Source: Acinetobacter radioresistens DSM 6976 = NBRC 102413 = CIP 103788
Lineage (GTDB): Bacteria; Pseudomonadota; Gammaproteobacteria; Pseudomonadales; Moraxellaceae
Assembly (NCBI RefSeq): GCF_006757745.1
Contig: NZ_AP019740.1
Location: 496,001-560,000, forward strand
Length of the DNA stretch: 64,000 nucleotides
Direction: 5' to 3'
In this document: in pieces, positions 27,789 through 40,597 of the stretch
Layout: every line of letters begins with the position of its first letter
Numbering within the stretch: position 1 is the first letter of the stretch
Notes under the pieces: model-generated
Databases searched by the model: none
Told to the model about the DNA's origin: nothing
The model's input: the letters and a program-made list of their open reading frames with translations, nothing else
Position numbers and translations under genes: made by a program

Positions 27789-28220
27789 ATGCATAACTTA
27801 TTGCGTCTAGCTGTCCTTGGCAGCCTGTGTCTGGGAATGGCATTATCTGTTTTTGCTGACAGCAGTAACCGCTGGGGAAATTATCGCGGTGTAGAGCGCC
27901 CTGTCAAGCCATTGCCTCCGCCACAGTACCGTCCGCCTCATCAAAGACCTCCACAATGGGGCACAGGTCCACATCGGCCTTATCCTCAATATTCTTATCC
28001 ACAGCAGAGAGGGCCTTATATTGAGTACCGTTATGAGCTACCGAGACACTATGAATACAGTAATCAGCGACAGGTGATCTTGAATAGTCAATTTCCAACT
28101 CAGTATCAGGGAAGCCAATATACTATTGATGAGGGAAGTGAGCCGAAATTACCTGCTCCACCAAGAGGTTACCGCTGGGTGCTATCCTCTGGTTACTATC
28201 AGCTGGTTCCAGTTCAATAA
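27789..28220 (+). CDS. Secreted Pro/Tyr-rich protein with RcnB-like C-terminus
   Basis: A 143-residue exported protein: signal peptide 1-23 (cleavage near VFA-DS), a long proline-, tyrosine- and glutamine-rich middle (residues 35-90, PPPQYRPPHQRPP), and a C-terminal APPRGYRWVLSSGYYQLVPV that matches the short periplasmic RcnB fold (the PRGYRWVR...YxLV pattern). E. coli RcnB works in nickel and cobalt balance, but many RcnB-like proteins have no known role. TGGAG precedes the ATG by about 7 bases. It stands alone. Confidence 0.7.
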   Translation: MHNLLRLAVLGSLCLGMALSVFADSSNRWGNYRGVERPVKPLPPPQYRPPHQRPPQWGTGPHRPYPQYSYPQQRGPYIEYRYELPRHYEYSNQRQVILNSQFPTQYQGSQYTIDEGSEPKLPAPPRGYRWVLSSGYYQLVPVQ

Positions 28221-28431
28221 CTGTGTATAAATTCAGAGACCAGTAGTTTTTATGAGTATTAAATAGAGATAAGTAATTCAAGTGCTTATTTTGATAACTT
28301 TAATAAAAGATAAATCTATTTATAATGAAATAGCTTAAATTAACAAAAAGAAGCAAGCTCTTCATCGGCACAAAAGAAATTCGGTTTAAAATTTGATTAT
28401 CTCTAAATTACAATAAATGTTGAGTTCAATT

Positions 28432-29163
28432 ATGCAAAGTAATAACCCTGTATTAACCCGGGTTGAAACCTATAGTGATTTCAACCGGCCTATGACCATC
28501 CGTGGCGCAATTCAAAAATCAGTGATGCTGACTGTTGTATCTGCTGTAGTCGGTATTGCGCTGTTCTTTTACTGCGCTATGACTGCCAATGCCAACCTAG
28601 CCTATTCAGCAGCCTTGGTCGGTATGTTCGGGGGGCTGATTCTGGCATTGGTGACAACGTTTAAGCCTAATACTGCTCCCACACTGGCCGTTCCTTATGC
28701 TTTATTTGAAGGTGCTTTCTTGGGTGGTATTTCTTTTGTATTTCAACTGAAATACCCAGGCGCACCACTTCAGGCCTTACTGGCTACCTTTGTGACTACA
28801 CTGGTCATGTTTGCCCTGTACCGTATGCAGATTATCCGTGCGACTGAAAAATTTAAAGCAGTGGTGATGTCTGCAACCTTGGCGCTGTGTATTGTCTTCG
28901 TCATTCAGCTCATCATGCAGTTTGCCTTTGGCTCGGCCATTCCTTACCTGTTTGAGAGTAACTGGCTAGGTATTGGTTTCGCCGTATTTGTTGCAGTCAT
29001 TGCTTCATTAAACCTGATTCTGGATTTTGACCTGATTGAGACAGCCGCAGCCCAAGGTGCACCAAAATCCATGGAATGGCTGTGTGGTATTGCCTTGCTG
29101 GCTACTCTAGTCTGGATGTATATATCATTCCTGCGTTTGATCGGTCTGTTATCGAATGACTGA
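28432..29163 (+). CDS. Bax inhibitor-1/YccA family membrane protein
   Basis: A 243-residue inner-membrane protein with seven hydrophobic segments. The N-terminus (NNPVLTRVETYSDFNRPMTIRGAIQKS) and the LFEGAFLGGISFVFQ, DFDLIETAAAQGAPKSMEWLCGIALLATLVWMYISFLRLI blocks are typical of BI-1/YccA proteins. The family includes calcium-leak channels and the FtsH-interacting YccA; which role this one has cannot be told. I choose the ATG at 28432 because GAG lies 7 bases upstream; an in-frame ATG at 28417 adds five residues. A terminator follows. Confidence 0.88.
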   Translation: MQSNNPVLTRVETYSDFNRPMTIRGAIQKSVMLTVVSAVVGIALFFYCAMTANANLAYSAALVGMFGGLILALVTTFKPNTAPTLAVPYALFEGAFLGGISFVFQLKYPGAPLQALLATFVTTLVMFALYRMQIIRATEKFKAVVMSATLALCIVFVIQLIMQFAFGSAIPYLFESNWLGIGFAVFVAVIASLNLILDFDLIETAAAQGAPKSMEWLCGIALLATLVWMYISFLRLIGLLSND

Positions 29164-29183
29164 TCTTCTCTATAAAATTTGCA

Positions 29184-29215
29184 AAAATTGCCTCATGTAT
29201 TGAGGCAATTTTTTA
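29184..29215 (+). terminator. Terminator after the BI-1/YccA gene
   Basis: AAAATTGCCTCA and TGAGGCAATTTT form a 12-bp stem around a TGTAT loop, followed by T residues. Confidence 0.9.
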
Positions 29216-29310
29216 TAAAAAGAAAAAATATAAAAAAAGGTGCTTTATGCAATTTCACAATTATTCAAGACTTGGCATTATGCAGACAAATTATTTAAAG
29301 TGAGAATCCC

Positions 29311-30114
29311 ATGGCACAAGGATTATTGGCAGGTAAACGCTTTTTAATTGCGGGTATTGCGAGTAAGTTATCGATTGCATTTGGTATTGCACAGGCACTG
29401 CATCGTGAAGGGGCTGAGCTGGCTTTTACCTATCCGAATGAAAAATTAAAAAAACGTGTGGATGATTTTGCTGAACAGTTCGGTTCTCAACTGGTATTTC
29501 CTTGTGATGTGGCGAATGATGCTGAAATCGAAACAGCCTTTACCGAGCTGGCAAAGCACTGGGATGGTCTGGATGGTTTAGTGCATTCAATTGGCTTTGC
29601 TCCGGCACATACACTCGATGGCGATTTTACCGAGGTTACAGACCGTGAAGGTTTCGGTATTGCACATGACATTAGTGCTTACAGCCTGATTGCCATGGCA
29701 CGTGCTGCCAAGCCTTTACTGCAGGCACGTCAGGGCTGTGTACTCACGCTAACCTACCAAGGTTCAGAGCGCGTGATGCCTAACTATAATGTCATGGGTA
29801 TGGCTAAAGCCTCATTAGAGGCTGGTATTCGTTACTTGGCATCAAGCATGGGTCCTAAAGGTATTCGTGTCAATGCCATTTCTGCCGGTCCAATCCGTAC
29901 ACTGGCAGCTTCCGGAATTAAATCTTTCCGTAAAATGCTAGATGCTAATGAACGTGTTGCGCCATTACGCCGTAATGTCACTATTGAAGAAGTCGGAAAT
30001 GCGGCTTTATTCCTGTGTTCTCCATGGGCATCTGGTATCACTGGCGAAATCCTGTATGTTGATTCTGGTTTTAATACAGTTGGCATGAGCCAGGCTTTAC
30101 TAGAAACTGAATAA
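29311..30114 (+). CDS. fabI: Enoyl-ACP reductase (NADH)
   Basis: FabI reduces trans-2-enoyl-ACP in the last step of each fatty acid elongation cycle and is the target of triclosan. The 267 residues have the FabI-type nucleotide site ([18 protein letters not shown]), [12 protein letters not shown], and the Tyr-x6-Lys active site (Tyr159, Lys166; also Tyr149) with [12 protein letters not shown]. The C-terminus [16 protein letters not shown] is standard. GTGAG lies just before the ATG. It stands alone with its own terminator. Confidence 0.97.
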   Translation: MAQGLLAGKRFLIAGIASKLSIAFGIAQALHREGAELAFTYPNEKLKKRVDDFAEQFGSQLVFPCDVANDAEIETAFTELAKHWDGLDGLVHSIGFAPAHTLDGDFTEVTDREGFGIAHDISAYSLIAMARAAKPLLQARQGCVLTLTYQGSERVMPNYNVMGMAKASLEAGIRYLASSMGPKGIRVNAISAGPIRTLAASGIKSFRKMLDANERVAPLRRNVTIEEVGNAALFLCSPWASGITGEILYVDSGFNTVGMSQALLETE

Positions 30115-30126
30115 AAAATATTCACT

Positions 30127-30157
30127 TAAAAACGGCCATTACAGGCCGTTTTTATTT
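30127..30157 (+). terminator. Terminator after fabI
   Basis: AAACGGCC and GGCCGTTT form the stem around ATTACA, followed by a T-rich tract. Confidence 0.9.
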
Positions 30158-30357
30158 TTATAGTCCTATTTTCATTAAATCTAAAAAGGGCTAGTCTTAA
30201 GTTCTTAAGGGCGTTTATAAAAGTAAGTTTTTCTAGAATCGAACGGGCTGATGAAATAAAAATTTATGGCTAAGTTTAAATACTGAATAATATATAAATA
30301 CTTGAGAAATTAAAAACTGATTATTAACGAAATTCAAAACAACAGGTATTAAGCAGT

Positions 30358-30385
30358 AAAAAAGCCCAACAATGAGCTTTTTTAA
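30358..30385 (-). terminator. Terminator of the macA-macB-outer membrane lipoprotein operon
   Basis: AAAAAAGCCCA and TGAGCTTTTTT form an 11-bp stem with one mismatch and an ACAA loop. Read on the minus strand it ends in a T run, 14 bases after the operon's last stop codon. Confidence 0.75.
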
Positions 30386-30398
30386 AGTTTTTCTCTGT

Positions 30399-31802
30399 TT
30401 AAGGAAGCTGTTGAATGGGACTGCCGCCTAAAGCCTGCATTAAGGTAACATAAGCATTATATTGGTTCTGTTTAGCCTGAACCAAGGCAATACGAGCATT
30501 ACGAGTAGTTTCTTGAGCATCCAGATAGTTGCTTAAAGCCACAGCACCATTGCGATAACGTACCTCATATAAACGTTCAGTCCGTTCCGCCAAAGCCAGA
30601 TTCTGTTCCTGATAGCGAACCTGTTTATCCAGTTCAGTCCGGGCTGAGAGTGCATTTTCTACATCAGCGAAAGCTTGATAAAGAGTCTGTCGATAGTTCA
30701 AGATACTTTTTTCATAATCCAGTTCACTGATAGCTAAATCACGCTTCATATCATTCCACTGCAAAAAAGGCAGGCTTAAATTCGCTCCCAGCGTTAGCGC
30801 AGGATTTTGTAAAAGCTGGGTCAGGGAAGTACTGGTTGAACCCAGATTTCCAGTCAGGCTGATTGAAGGATAATAGCTGGCTCGAGTTGCATCTTTGGTT
30901 GCCAATGCCTGACGTAAACGTAACTCGGCAGCGCGTAAATCTGGGCGACGCGCTAAAATTTCTGCAGGTAGACCCGCGCCAAGAACAGGCAGGCGGATGA
31001 CAGGCAAGCGCTGCGGTTCCTGAATATTTAACTGCTGTACCGGAATCTGTAGAAGTATAGCGAGTGCAGTGCGTGTCTCCACCAGCTGTTGTTGTAACTG
31101 GCTCAAACTGGCCCGCTGACTTTGTACAGCCTGTTCTGCCTGGGCTACTTCCAGTCCAGATACAGCACCTGCACGGTATTGTACCCGGACCAGATCTAAA
31201 AGCTTTTGTGAGCTTTGCAGGTTCTGGTTCTGTACAACCAGGCGCTCATTCAGATAGCCTAACTGCCAGTAAAGATTTGCTGTGTTACCAATCAGACTTT
31301 GGGCAGTAGCCTGTAAATCCTCAGCCGTTGCTGCGGCTTCCCAGCGTGCAGCTTCAGTCTGCCGGTCTAAGCGACCAAACAGATCCACTTCATAACTCAC
31401 TCCACTGCTGAGTGATACCCCCTGCGACTGGTCATCGCCTGAATTCAGATCAATCCGATGTCCTGTCGAGACACCCGCATTTACCCGGGGTAACTCGGCA
31501 TTACGTGCCAGCTCGGCACGTAAACGCGCCTGACGTAGAGTTAGTCCCGCGACAGCTAAATCTGTGTTGCTGGCTAAAACCTGATTTACCAGAGTGTTTA
31601 ACTGCTGGTCTCCAAACAGTGTCCACCATTGATCTGCATAAACATTGGCATGAATTTGCTTGCCATTTACCGGGCTGTTCTGAAAGCTGCCCGGAATTTG
31701 TATATTTGGCTGCTCATATGGTGTTTTTACCATTGCCGCACAGCCGACCAGAGAACTTGTCAGAAAAAGTGCGGCAGCAAGTTTAGTCAACTGCAAAGAC
31801 AT
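30399..31802 (-). CDS. Outer-membrane efflux lipoprotein (NodT/OprM type, MacC-like)
   Basis: A 467-residue outer-membrane factor that gives an efflux pump its exit duct. It has a lipoprotein signal ending in LVGC (Cys21), then two repeats of long helices and strands (TDLAVAGLTLRQARLRAELARNAELP..., SYEVDLFGRLDRQTEAARWEA, RPDLRAAELRLRQALATKDATRASYYPSISLTG). The ATG on 31800-31802 has AAGGAGA just upstream; the longer open frame would add 29 residues and overlap macB. It follows macB by 10 bases, which fits a dedicated MacA-MacB-outer-membrane set. Confidence 0.92.
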   Translation of the reverse strand: MSLQLTKLAAALFLTSSLVGCAAMVKTPYEQPNIQIPGSFQNSPVNGKQIHANVYADQWWTLFGDQQLNTLVNQVLASNTDLAVAGLTLRQARLRAELARNAELPRVNAGVSTGHRIDLNSGDDQSQGVSLSSGVSYEVDLFGRLDRQTEAARWEAAATAEDLQATAQSLIGNTANLYWQLGYLNERLVVQNQNLQSSQKLLDLVRVQYRAGAVSGLEVAQAEQAVQSQRASLSQLQQQLVETRTALAILLQIPVQQLNIQEPQRLPVIRLPVLGAGLPAEILARRPDLRAAELRLRQALATKDATRASYYPSISLTGNLGSTSTSLTQLLQNPALTLGANLSLPFLQWNDMKRDLAISELDYEKSILNYRQTLYQAFADVENALSARTELDKQVRYQEQNLALAERTERLYEVRYRNGAVALSNYLDAQETTRNARIALVQAKQNQYNAYVTLMQALGGSPIQQLP

Positions 31803-31812
31803 GAAATTCTCC

Positions 31813-33801
31813 TTATTCTCTTGAAAGGGCGGCAACAGGATCAAGCTGTGCAGCATTACGTGCCGGTAAAAATCCAAATACAATACCAATCATGCTGGAG
31901 CAGACAAAGGCTGCAATCATGGAGGTGGTGGAGTAAGCCATCTGGAAAGACCCGTTAGAGAGCTTGGTAACCAGCTGGCCTAAACCGAGGGAAAGCAAAA
32001 CGCCCAGAATCCCGCCCAGAATACAGACCAGTATGGCTTCAATCAGGAACTGTTGCAGAATATCACTCTGGCGTGCTCCTACCGCCATCCGTACCCCGAT
32101 TTCCTGGGTACGTTCGGTGACTGAAACCAGCATAATATTCATAACCCCTATTCCGCCCACGACCAGAGAGATTACTGCAATTGCAGACACCAGCAGGGTC
32201 ATGGTTTTGGTTGTATTCTCAATGGTTTCGCGGATGCTATCCGAGTTCTGACTATAAACGTCCTGAGCACCATGACGCTGTTCCAGTAAAGATAGAATGG
32301 CATTTTCAGCGGCCGAACTGGAATATTCATCTTTTACCCGTACAATAATACTACGTACATTGGACTGACCCAGCATCCGGCTCATTACAGTAGAGTAGGG
32401 CAGGTATACATTCAAACTGTCGGAACCAAACATACCGGCATTGGCTTCGACTACACCAATCACTCGACTTGGTACGCTTCCGAGCAAAATGACCTGTCCA
32501 ATCGGATCGGAACCAACTGCAAACAGGGTCTTTTGAGTATTACTATCAATGACCACATCCTGCGAGCGTTCATTAATAGCAAATTTGTCAAATGCCTGCC
32601 CTGCAGTGAAATTTAAACCGCGCACATCAAAGAACTGATCACTGACTCCATTTACAGTAATCGAAGCCTCAGTATCCTTAAAACGGCCAGTGACACTGTT
32701 ATTGACTGTCGGAGAAACACCCTGGACATAAGGCTGATCTGCTAATGCATCGGCATCAGCCGGAATCAGGGTTTTTACCTGAGAAGAGCGCGAATTATCG
32801 CCAAATCCACGACCCTGATAGATGGTAATAGTGTTGGTACCCAGACTGCTGATATTTTCCAAGATCTGTTTTTGTGAACCATTACCGAGTGCTACCACTG
32901 ACACTACCGAAGCAATCCCGATAATAATACCCAGCATAGTCAGAAAGGTCCGCATCCGATGCGCATTCATGGCCAGTAAGGCCATACGGAATGCTTCACC
33001 TAAACGATCCAAGGCCGAGCGCCAAGATGAAATTTTCGCTTGCGGTTCTTTTACTAAGGTTTGTACTGGCTCTAGCGCTGCTTCATTTTCCTGATATTCC
33101 GGTATGTTTTGCCGGTCATCAATAATCTGTCCATCACTGATTTCGATAATTCGTGTGGCATTTTTGGCAACATTAATATCGTGTGTTACCAGAATAATCG
33201 TATGGCCTTTGGCATTCAGTTCACGCAAAATGCGCATTACTTCTACACCACTATGCTTATCCAGCGCGCCAGTTGGTTCGTCAGCCAAGATGACATCACC
33301 GCCATTCATAAGTGCACGGGCAATTGAAACACGCTGCTGCTGTCCGCCAGATAACTGGCTTGGACGGTTTTGGGTCTTATCTCCTAAGCCTAGATCTGTC
33401 AGTAACTTCTGTGCACGTTCATGCCGTTCAGTGCTGTCTGCACCTGCATAAATTGCTGGAACTTCTACATTCCCTGCTGCACTCAAATCACCCAGCAGAT
33501 GGTAGCGCTGAAAAATAAAGCCAAAATACTCACGGCGCAACTGAGCCAGCTCATCTGGTTCCAGTTTGCGGGTTTCTTTACCATTGACCTTGTAACTACC
33601 CTGGGTGGGCTTGTCCAGACATCCCAGAATATTCATCAAGGTCGACTTGCCGGAACCGGACTGACCAATAATAGCCACCAGTTCACCTGGATAAATTTTT
33701 AGATCAATGCCTTTAAGAATCTGGACAGTGCCTTCACCCGCCGGAAATTCACGAGTGAGCTGGCTGACCTCCAGTAAAGGTTGCTGCTGATTCTGACTCA
33801 T
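31813..33801 (-). CDS. macB: Macrolide export ATP-binding/permease protein MacB
   Basis: MacB is an ABC half-transporter that pumps macrolides, lipopeptides or heme-like compounds from the periplasm through a partner adaptor and duct. The 662 residues start with an ATPase domain: Walker [10 protein letters not shown] (about 46-54), signature [15 protein letters not shown], Walker [13 protein letters not shown]. After a linker come four membrane segments: one near residues 280-300 and three at the C-terminus ([25 protein letters not shown] and later), around a large periplasmic domain. It starts 2 bases after macA. Substrate is inferred from the family only. Confidence 0.95.
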   Translation of the reverse strand: MSQNQQQPLLEVSQLTREFPAGEGTVQILKGIDLKIYPGELVAIIGQSGSGKSTLMNILGCLDKPTQGSYKVNGKETRKLEPDELAQLRREYFGFIFQRYHLLGDLSAAGNVEVPAIYAGADSTERHERAQKLLTDLGLGDKTQNRPSQLSGGQQQRVSIARALMNGGDVILADEPTGALDKHSGVEVMRILRELNAKGHTIILVTHDINVAKNATRIIEISDGQIIDDRQNIPEYQENEAALEPVQTLVKEPQAKISSWRSALDRLGEAFRMALLAMNAHRMRTFLTMLGIIIGIASVVSVVALGNGSQKQILENISSLGTNTITIYQGRGFGDNSRSSQVKTLIPADADALADQPYVQGVSPTVNNSVTGRFKDTEASITVNGVSDQFFDVRGLNFTAGQAFDKFAINERSQDVVIDSNTQKTLFAVGSDPIGQVILLGSVPSRVIGVVEANAGMFGSDSLNVYLPYSTVMSRMLGQSNVRSIIVRVKDEYSSSAAENAILSLLEQRHGAQDVYSQNSDSIRETIENTTKTMTLLVSAIAVISLVVGGIGVMNIMLVSVTERTQEIGVRMAVGARQSDILQQFLIEAILVCILGGILGVLLSLGLGQLVTKLSNGSFQMAYSTTSMIAAFVCSSMIGIVFGFLPARNAAQLDPVAALSRE

Positions 33802-33803
33802 GC

Positions 33804-35144
33804 TTACATTCTCATTGGGCCGCCACGGTTACTGCGTTTGGCATTTTCATTCGAGTTATCGGAACCATCTGCAATGATGACCTGATCACCCTGTTTGAGC
33901 CCTGCAATAATTTCTGCAGTGACTCGGTTATTCAGACCCACCAGTACCTGTTGTGGACGGCTACTACCATCAGCTTGTAATACCCTGACACTCGAGAGTT
34001 TGGCTTTACCTTGTGCCACCAGTTGACGCTGCTCGGCAGTCAGGTTAAGACGTTGCGGGCGGTTCGGGTTTGCAGATTTATTATCAGTATTTCTATCTGG
34101 GCGTTTATCACCGCCTGCTGCGCTACTGCCTTCACCACGTGTACGTTGTGGACGGTTGGCAGTTGTAAGGGCAGAAGCCGGTACAGTTAACACGTTATTG
34201 GCTTCTGCCAGAATAATGTAGACCTGTGCAGTCATATCAATACGCAGCTTGCCATCTTCATTGGGCACATCAAATAGTGCGTTATAGTACACTGCAGTAC
34301 TGGATGAGCTTGAAGTATTATTGGTAGTTTCTGAATTGATTGAGGTTGGCGCAGGCTCAACCTGACGCAGGCTGGCATAGTGTTTAGTTTCACTATCACC
34401 TAGTGTCGTAAAATAGACTTTTTGGCCAGGCTCTACTTTCATTACATCAGCTTCAGAAATTTCAGCCTTGATAGTCATATTGTCGAGTTTTGCCAGCTTA
34501 ACAATGGTAGGTGCACTCTGGTTTGCGTTTACGGTCTGACCTTCTTCAGTCACGATCGCAACGACAGTACCATCCATTGGTGCTACAATGCGGGTATAGC
34601 CTAAATCTTCACGCGCAGTAGCTAAGGTTAAACGCGACTGTTCAATCTGGGCATTAATTGCTGCAATTTCTGCCTGAGCAGTACGATAACTGGCGAGAGC
34701 AGATTCATATTCAGCACGTGAGGTAGCATCCTGTGCGTACATGTTCCGCTGGCGCTGGTACTCAGCTTCAACTTTAGCCAGATTGGCCTGTCTGACCGCC
34801 AGCTGCGCCTGCTGGTTTTTGATATTCGCCTCAGCAGTCTTAACTTCATTTTCTTGACGAATCGAATCAATCTGTGCAATCAGCTGGCCTTGCTTTACCT
34901 GATCTCCCAGTTTCACATTCATTTTTTTGACCTGACCAGAAACCTGGGCCCCGACATTAACCATTTGAGTCGCTTCCAGGATACCTGTTGCCAGTACCGA
35001 ATCTTCAATATTGCCGCGTGTGACCTCAGCGGTAATATATTGCGGCTGTTCAGGTTCCGGCTTCAGAAAATACCAGGCAAGGGCTGCAATTATGGCAATA
35101 CTGACTGCGATGATAATCGCTTTGGTTGGCTTTATTTTTCGCAT
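33804..35144 (-). CDS. macA: Periplasmic adaptor MacA
   Basis: MacA links MacB to the outer-membrane duct and stimulates its ATPase. The 446 residues have an N-terminal anchor (about 8-26), a biotinyl-lipoyl-like domain ([32 protein letters not shown]), a long coiled-coil hairpin (about 90-190), and barrel and membrane-proximal domains. A hydrophilic insert near residues 335-385, rich in Arg, Asn, Lys and Gly, lies after TVPASAL, and the C-terminus is a second Asn/Arg/Gly-rich tail. It is the first gene of the operon. Confidence 0.94.
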   Translation of the reverse strand: MRKIKPTKAIIIAVSIAIIAALAWYFLKPEPEQPQYITAEVTRGNIEDSVLATGILEATQMVNVGAQVSGQVKKMNVKLGDQVKQGQLIAQIDSIRQENEVKTAEANIKNQQAQLAVRQANLAKVEAEYQRQRNMYAQDATSRAEYESALASYRTAQAEIAAINAQIEQSRLTLATAREDLGYTRIVAPMDGTVVAIVTEEGQTVNANQSAPTIVKLAKLDNMTIKAEISEADVMKVEPGQKVYFTTLGDSETKHYASLRQVEPAPTSINSETTNNTSSSSSTAVYYNALFDVPNEDGKLRIDMTAQVYIILAEANNVLTVPASALTTANRPQRTRGEGSSAAGGDKRPDRNTDNKSANPNRPQRLNLTAEQRQLVAQGKAKLSSVRVLQADGSSRPQQVLVGLNNRVTAEIIAGLKQGDQVIIADGSDNSNENAKRSNRGGPMRM

Positions 35145-35255
35145 GATGATTCAGGTTAAGGGAAAAAATTTGTTTAAGTATAAGAATAAAATGAGGATAA
35201 ATATTGAATTTTTTTAAATATCTGATAATGAGTTACATTTACTCAACTGTTTTAA

Positions 35256-36251
35256 TCAGGCTGAGTATTCAAATAGGCTAACACCGCATAGTTCGGCAAT
35301 TGCCTGCTGACAGAGATGCTCGGCATTTTCTTCACTCATGCCCTTAATTGCAGCATCAATGTGCAACAGCAAACCCGGCCAGGTTAAAAACTGTCTCGGA
35401 TTAAGACGGCGTAAAGCCTGCTGGTAACTGGAGATTTTAGTCTTCCAGATGCCCAGTTGCAGTGCATTCTGTGGTTGCTCAAATAACTGCATCAATAGCC
35501 GCATTTCACGGCTAATAGTCCAGAGTATTAGGCTCATGGGTTCACCTGAGGCCAGCAGATACTGGAAAATACGGATTGACTGTGCCAGATTGCCAGCTAA
35601 CAAAGCATCGCTCAGATCATAGGTGCTATAACGTGACTGGTCCTGTAAACAGGCATATAAATGTTCAGTGAGAATTAACCGCTGTTCGGGAAACGTATCA
35701 CTAACACGCATCAGGCTGTTTTTTGCAGCAAGCAGATTATGTTCATGGTGCTGCATGAGCCACTGCCAGGCTTCCTGATCCAGCTGGATACCTAGCTTTT
35801 CTGCCTCAATACTTAAAATCTGCTGGCGTTCCTTAGGATAATTCGCCACTAGTGGCACCACTACACCATTTGCCTCAACTACTTGAAAAAAGGCAGATTT
35901 GAGACTGCTACTGTCCTGCTTTGGCATCACCACTAACAGTAGGTTAGACTCATTATGCTGGATATAGTTTTTCAGCTGCTTGAGGGCGCCAGCATCTGGT
36001 TTGATATTGCCGTGTACTTCAACGGCAAGATGCTGTGAAAATAATGACAGGCTATTAAGTGCGTTAAAGACATGCTTCCAGTCAGAAACACTGGAAATAT
36101 CATAACGCTGCCGTTCAGTTTCCTGTACCTGCCATGACTGGCGAAATGCATCAAGCAGGTTCTGTTCCAGTAATGGTTCCTGCCCGTGCAGGATCCACGT
36201 ACCGCGAGCATCCGTGACACGTTTTAAAGCTTGGAGGTAATCAATTTTCAT
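35256..36251 (-). CDS. holA: DNA polymerase III subunit delta
   Basis: HolA is the clamp-loader delta subunit that opens the beta sliding clamp. The 331-residue protein begins MKIDYLQALKRVTDARGTWILHGQEPLLEQNLLDAFRQSW, the usual delta opening, and has LSLFSQHLAVEVHG, LLVVMPKQDSSSLKSAFFQVVEANG, DLSDALLAGNLAQSIRIFQYLLASGEPMSLILWTISREMRLL, and AIKGMSEENAEHLCQQAIAELCG. It follows lptE by 19 bases in the leuS-lptE-holA order seen across gammaproteobacteria. Confidence 0.95.
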   Translation of the reverse strand: MKIDYLQALKRVTDARGTWILHGQEPLLEQNLLDAFRQSWQVQETERQRYDISSVSDWKHVFNALNSLSLFSQHLAVEVHGNIKPDAGALKQLKNYIQHNESNLLLVVMPKQDSSSLKSAFFQVVEANGVVVPLVANYPKERQQILSIEAEKLGIQLDQEAWQWLMQHHEHNLLAAKNSLMRVSDTFPEQRLILTEHLYACLQDQSRYSTYDLSDALLAGNLAQSIRIFQYLLASGEPMSLILWTISREMRLLMQLFEQPQNALQLGIWKTKISSYQQALRRLNPRQFLTWPGLLLHIDAAIKGMSEENAEHLCQQAIAELCGVSLFEYSA

Positions 36252-36270
36252 AAACTGTATTTACAGGCTG

Positions 36271-36786
36271 TCAGGATACATTCTGTATACGCGGCAAGCG
36301 GTTAGAGCTGATCTGGCGACTGATTTGCTGGACAATATCATCAATTAGTAGCCGCTGTAAATAGCCTTCTTCCTGATTATCTGTATTTACAGTTTCCACA
36401 TCATACTGGTAGCTGCGTGATGCAGTAAGGGTACGTGGTTCGGTGACCGGATTACCCTGATGATCTTCAATCTGGATGGTGACAGTCAGACGCAGTAAAA
36501 CCTCCGTGAGCTTACCATTAAGCAGTTGGCGTCTTGGTGTATATTCTACTACCCGAAGTACATAAGCATTTGGTGAATTGGTCAGCTGAATGCCTGCGGC
36601 AGTCAGATAAATACTTAACTGACTCTGTAGCTCTTCAGCATTTGCAGGCAAGACAAGACTTAATTTTTGATAGGCCAGAGGCATTGCTGTAGGTTCTGTT
36701 CCTTTGAGATGAAACCCACAGCCAACCAGGCCTGCACTTAAGCCTAAAGTTAAAACAATTGCTGCTAAACGTTGGGCCAGGTGCAT
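36271..36786 (-). CDS. lptE: LPS-assembly lipoprotein LptE
   Basis: LptE plugs the LptD barrel that puts lipo(oligo)saccharide into the outer leaflet. The 171 residues have a lipoprotein signal ending in LVGC (Cys23), then GFHLKGTEPTAMPLAYQKLSLV and the mixed alpha/beta fold with TASRSYQYDVETVNTDNQEE. Sequence is poorly conserved in this family, so the call leans on the lipobox, the GFHLKG start and the position between leuS (27 bases upstream) and holA. Confidence 0.93.
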   Translation of the reverse strand: MHLAQRLAAIVLTLGLSAGLVGCGFHLKGTEPTAMPLAYQKLSLVLPANAEELQSQLSIYLTAAGIQLTNSPNAYVLRVVEYTPRRQLLNGKLTEVLLRLTVTIQIEDHQGNPVTEPRTLTASRSYQYDVETVNTDNQEEGYLQRLLIDDIVQQISRQISSNRLPRIQNVS

Positions 36787-36813
36787 GCCATTTCCCCTTT
36801 GCTATATATTTAA

Positions 36814-39441
<2,628 letters not shown>

Positions 39442-39551
39442 CTAATGAACAGCAATAAAAATTTTGTGGAAAGCATAGCGCAAAATATACCTAAATGTGA
39501 ATTTTGCAGATGCTTTCTTTATGAAAAGTTGTACTTTAATCAAAGATTGGC

Positions 39552-39956
39552 TTAACGAGGCTGCTGATTCACATTTTCTGAAGGAGTTGCCAGTGTTTGA
39601 GGGGCAGCAGCAGGAAGGACTGGAATAGCCTGCGTTTGTCCATTTTGCTGAGAATTACTGGATGGTACAGAATTAACTTGTGGCGTCTGCATATTCTGCG
39701 GCAATGCGACAGCTTGGCTATCTTGAGTATTAGGCTGGTTTGTATTGAGTGGGGCTGAATTATGCCAGCCATAAGTTTCCACTTTGCCTTTTTTCTTGGC
39801 TGTTTTGGGCGGTGGAGTGGTCGTATAGTGAGTTGTCCCTTTACGGTCTACCCATTTATAATATTGCTGTGCTAATAACGGTTGGCTAAGGCCTGCACCC
39901 ATACTGATAATAATTAGATGTATCAAACTTTTACGCTTTAATGAACTCAATACCAT
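39552..39956 (-). CDS. Exported DUF4124-type protein with Pro/Gln/Asn-rich tail
   Basis: A 134-residue secreted protein: signal peptide about 1-30 (SLIHLIIISMGAGLSQPLLA, cleaved before QQYY), then the short DUF4124 signature YYKWVDRKGTTHYTTTPPP, a basic patch KTAKKKGKVETYGWH, and a low-complexity Asn, Gln, Pro, Ser and Ala-rich tail of some 75 residues. DUF4124 has no known role. The ATG on 39954-39956 has AAGGA 8 bases upstream; the longer frame adds 23 residues without a good site. Confidence 0.78.
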   Translation of the reverse strand: MVLSSLKRKSLIHLIIISMGAGLSQPLLAQQYYKWVDRKGTTHYTTTPPPKTAKKKGKVETYGWHNSAPLNTNQPNTQDSQAVALPQNMQTPQVNSVPSSNSQQNGQTQAIPVLPAAAPQTLATPSENVNQQPR

Positions 39957-40597
39957 GGCTTTCATCCTTATAAAAATCAGAGAAGGGTTTAGCGTTTCCA
40001 AGCAATAGATACTATTAAAATACACCTGTTTAAATAGGTAGTAATTATCAGTGACTAATCTGCCTCATTATATTTAATTTAGAAAGAAGAATATGGGTAA
40101 TTTTTTATACAGAGAATTATACATATAACTTTTTATATTCAATTTTTTTAAGAGAGCTTAAACTTTTTTTTATAATTAAAATACTGATTCTATTTGTTAA
40201 AAAATATATTTATAATTTTTTTAAGAAAATAGTAGAAAAATTGTTCGAACTATTTATTGAGCAAAAAAAGCCAATCTTTCATCTTGACTTTACAGTCTGA
40301 AACAAGAAAAATGCTTGCTCAGGTTTTATATGCATCTGTTCGATCACCCTTCGAATAAATGACATGATACGCAATGGGCATTTCCTCTAGCCGAGGAGAT
40401 GTACAAAACCGTAAAATATGTTTATCCCAGCATGTTTTAGATCACTGTGCCGCTCAAACAGCAGCCCGATCAGAATTTTTTCCTATTGCGGCAAAAACTA
40501 TGAAATATGTGTGCTATAACAGTGCAGACAGTTAATGAATTAAGCACTTATCTATGCCTTCCATATGATAATGCAAATAAGATTAGGGTGAATCACG
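39957..40597. other. Intergenic region upstream of ilvI with a leader hairpin
   Basis: No gene is supported in these 640 bases. The first half is very A+T-rich. A 9-bp hairpin, CATTTCCTC (40379-40387) with GAGGAGATG (40393-40401) around TAGCC, lies 200 bases before ilvI. An extended -10 (TGCTATAAC, 40512-40520) about 78 bases before the ilvI start is the best promoter candidate, with a weak -35. The long spacing suggests regulation by unknown means; a classic attenuator is not evident. Confidence 0.4.

Noticed and set aside
31064..33702. Plus-strand frames of 70-124 codons over macB and the outer-membrane lipoprotein gene
   Set aside because: All are antisense to genes with complete motifs; they look like codon-bias shadows.
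40311..40358. A 15-codon frame (opening MLAQVLY) as an ilv leader peptide for attenuation
   Set aside because: It has only scattered Leu and Val codons, a weak ribosome site, and no alternative terminator pair before ilvI.
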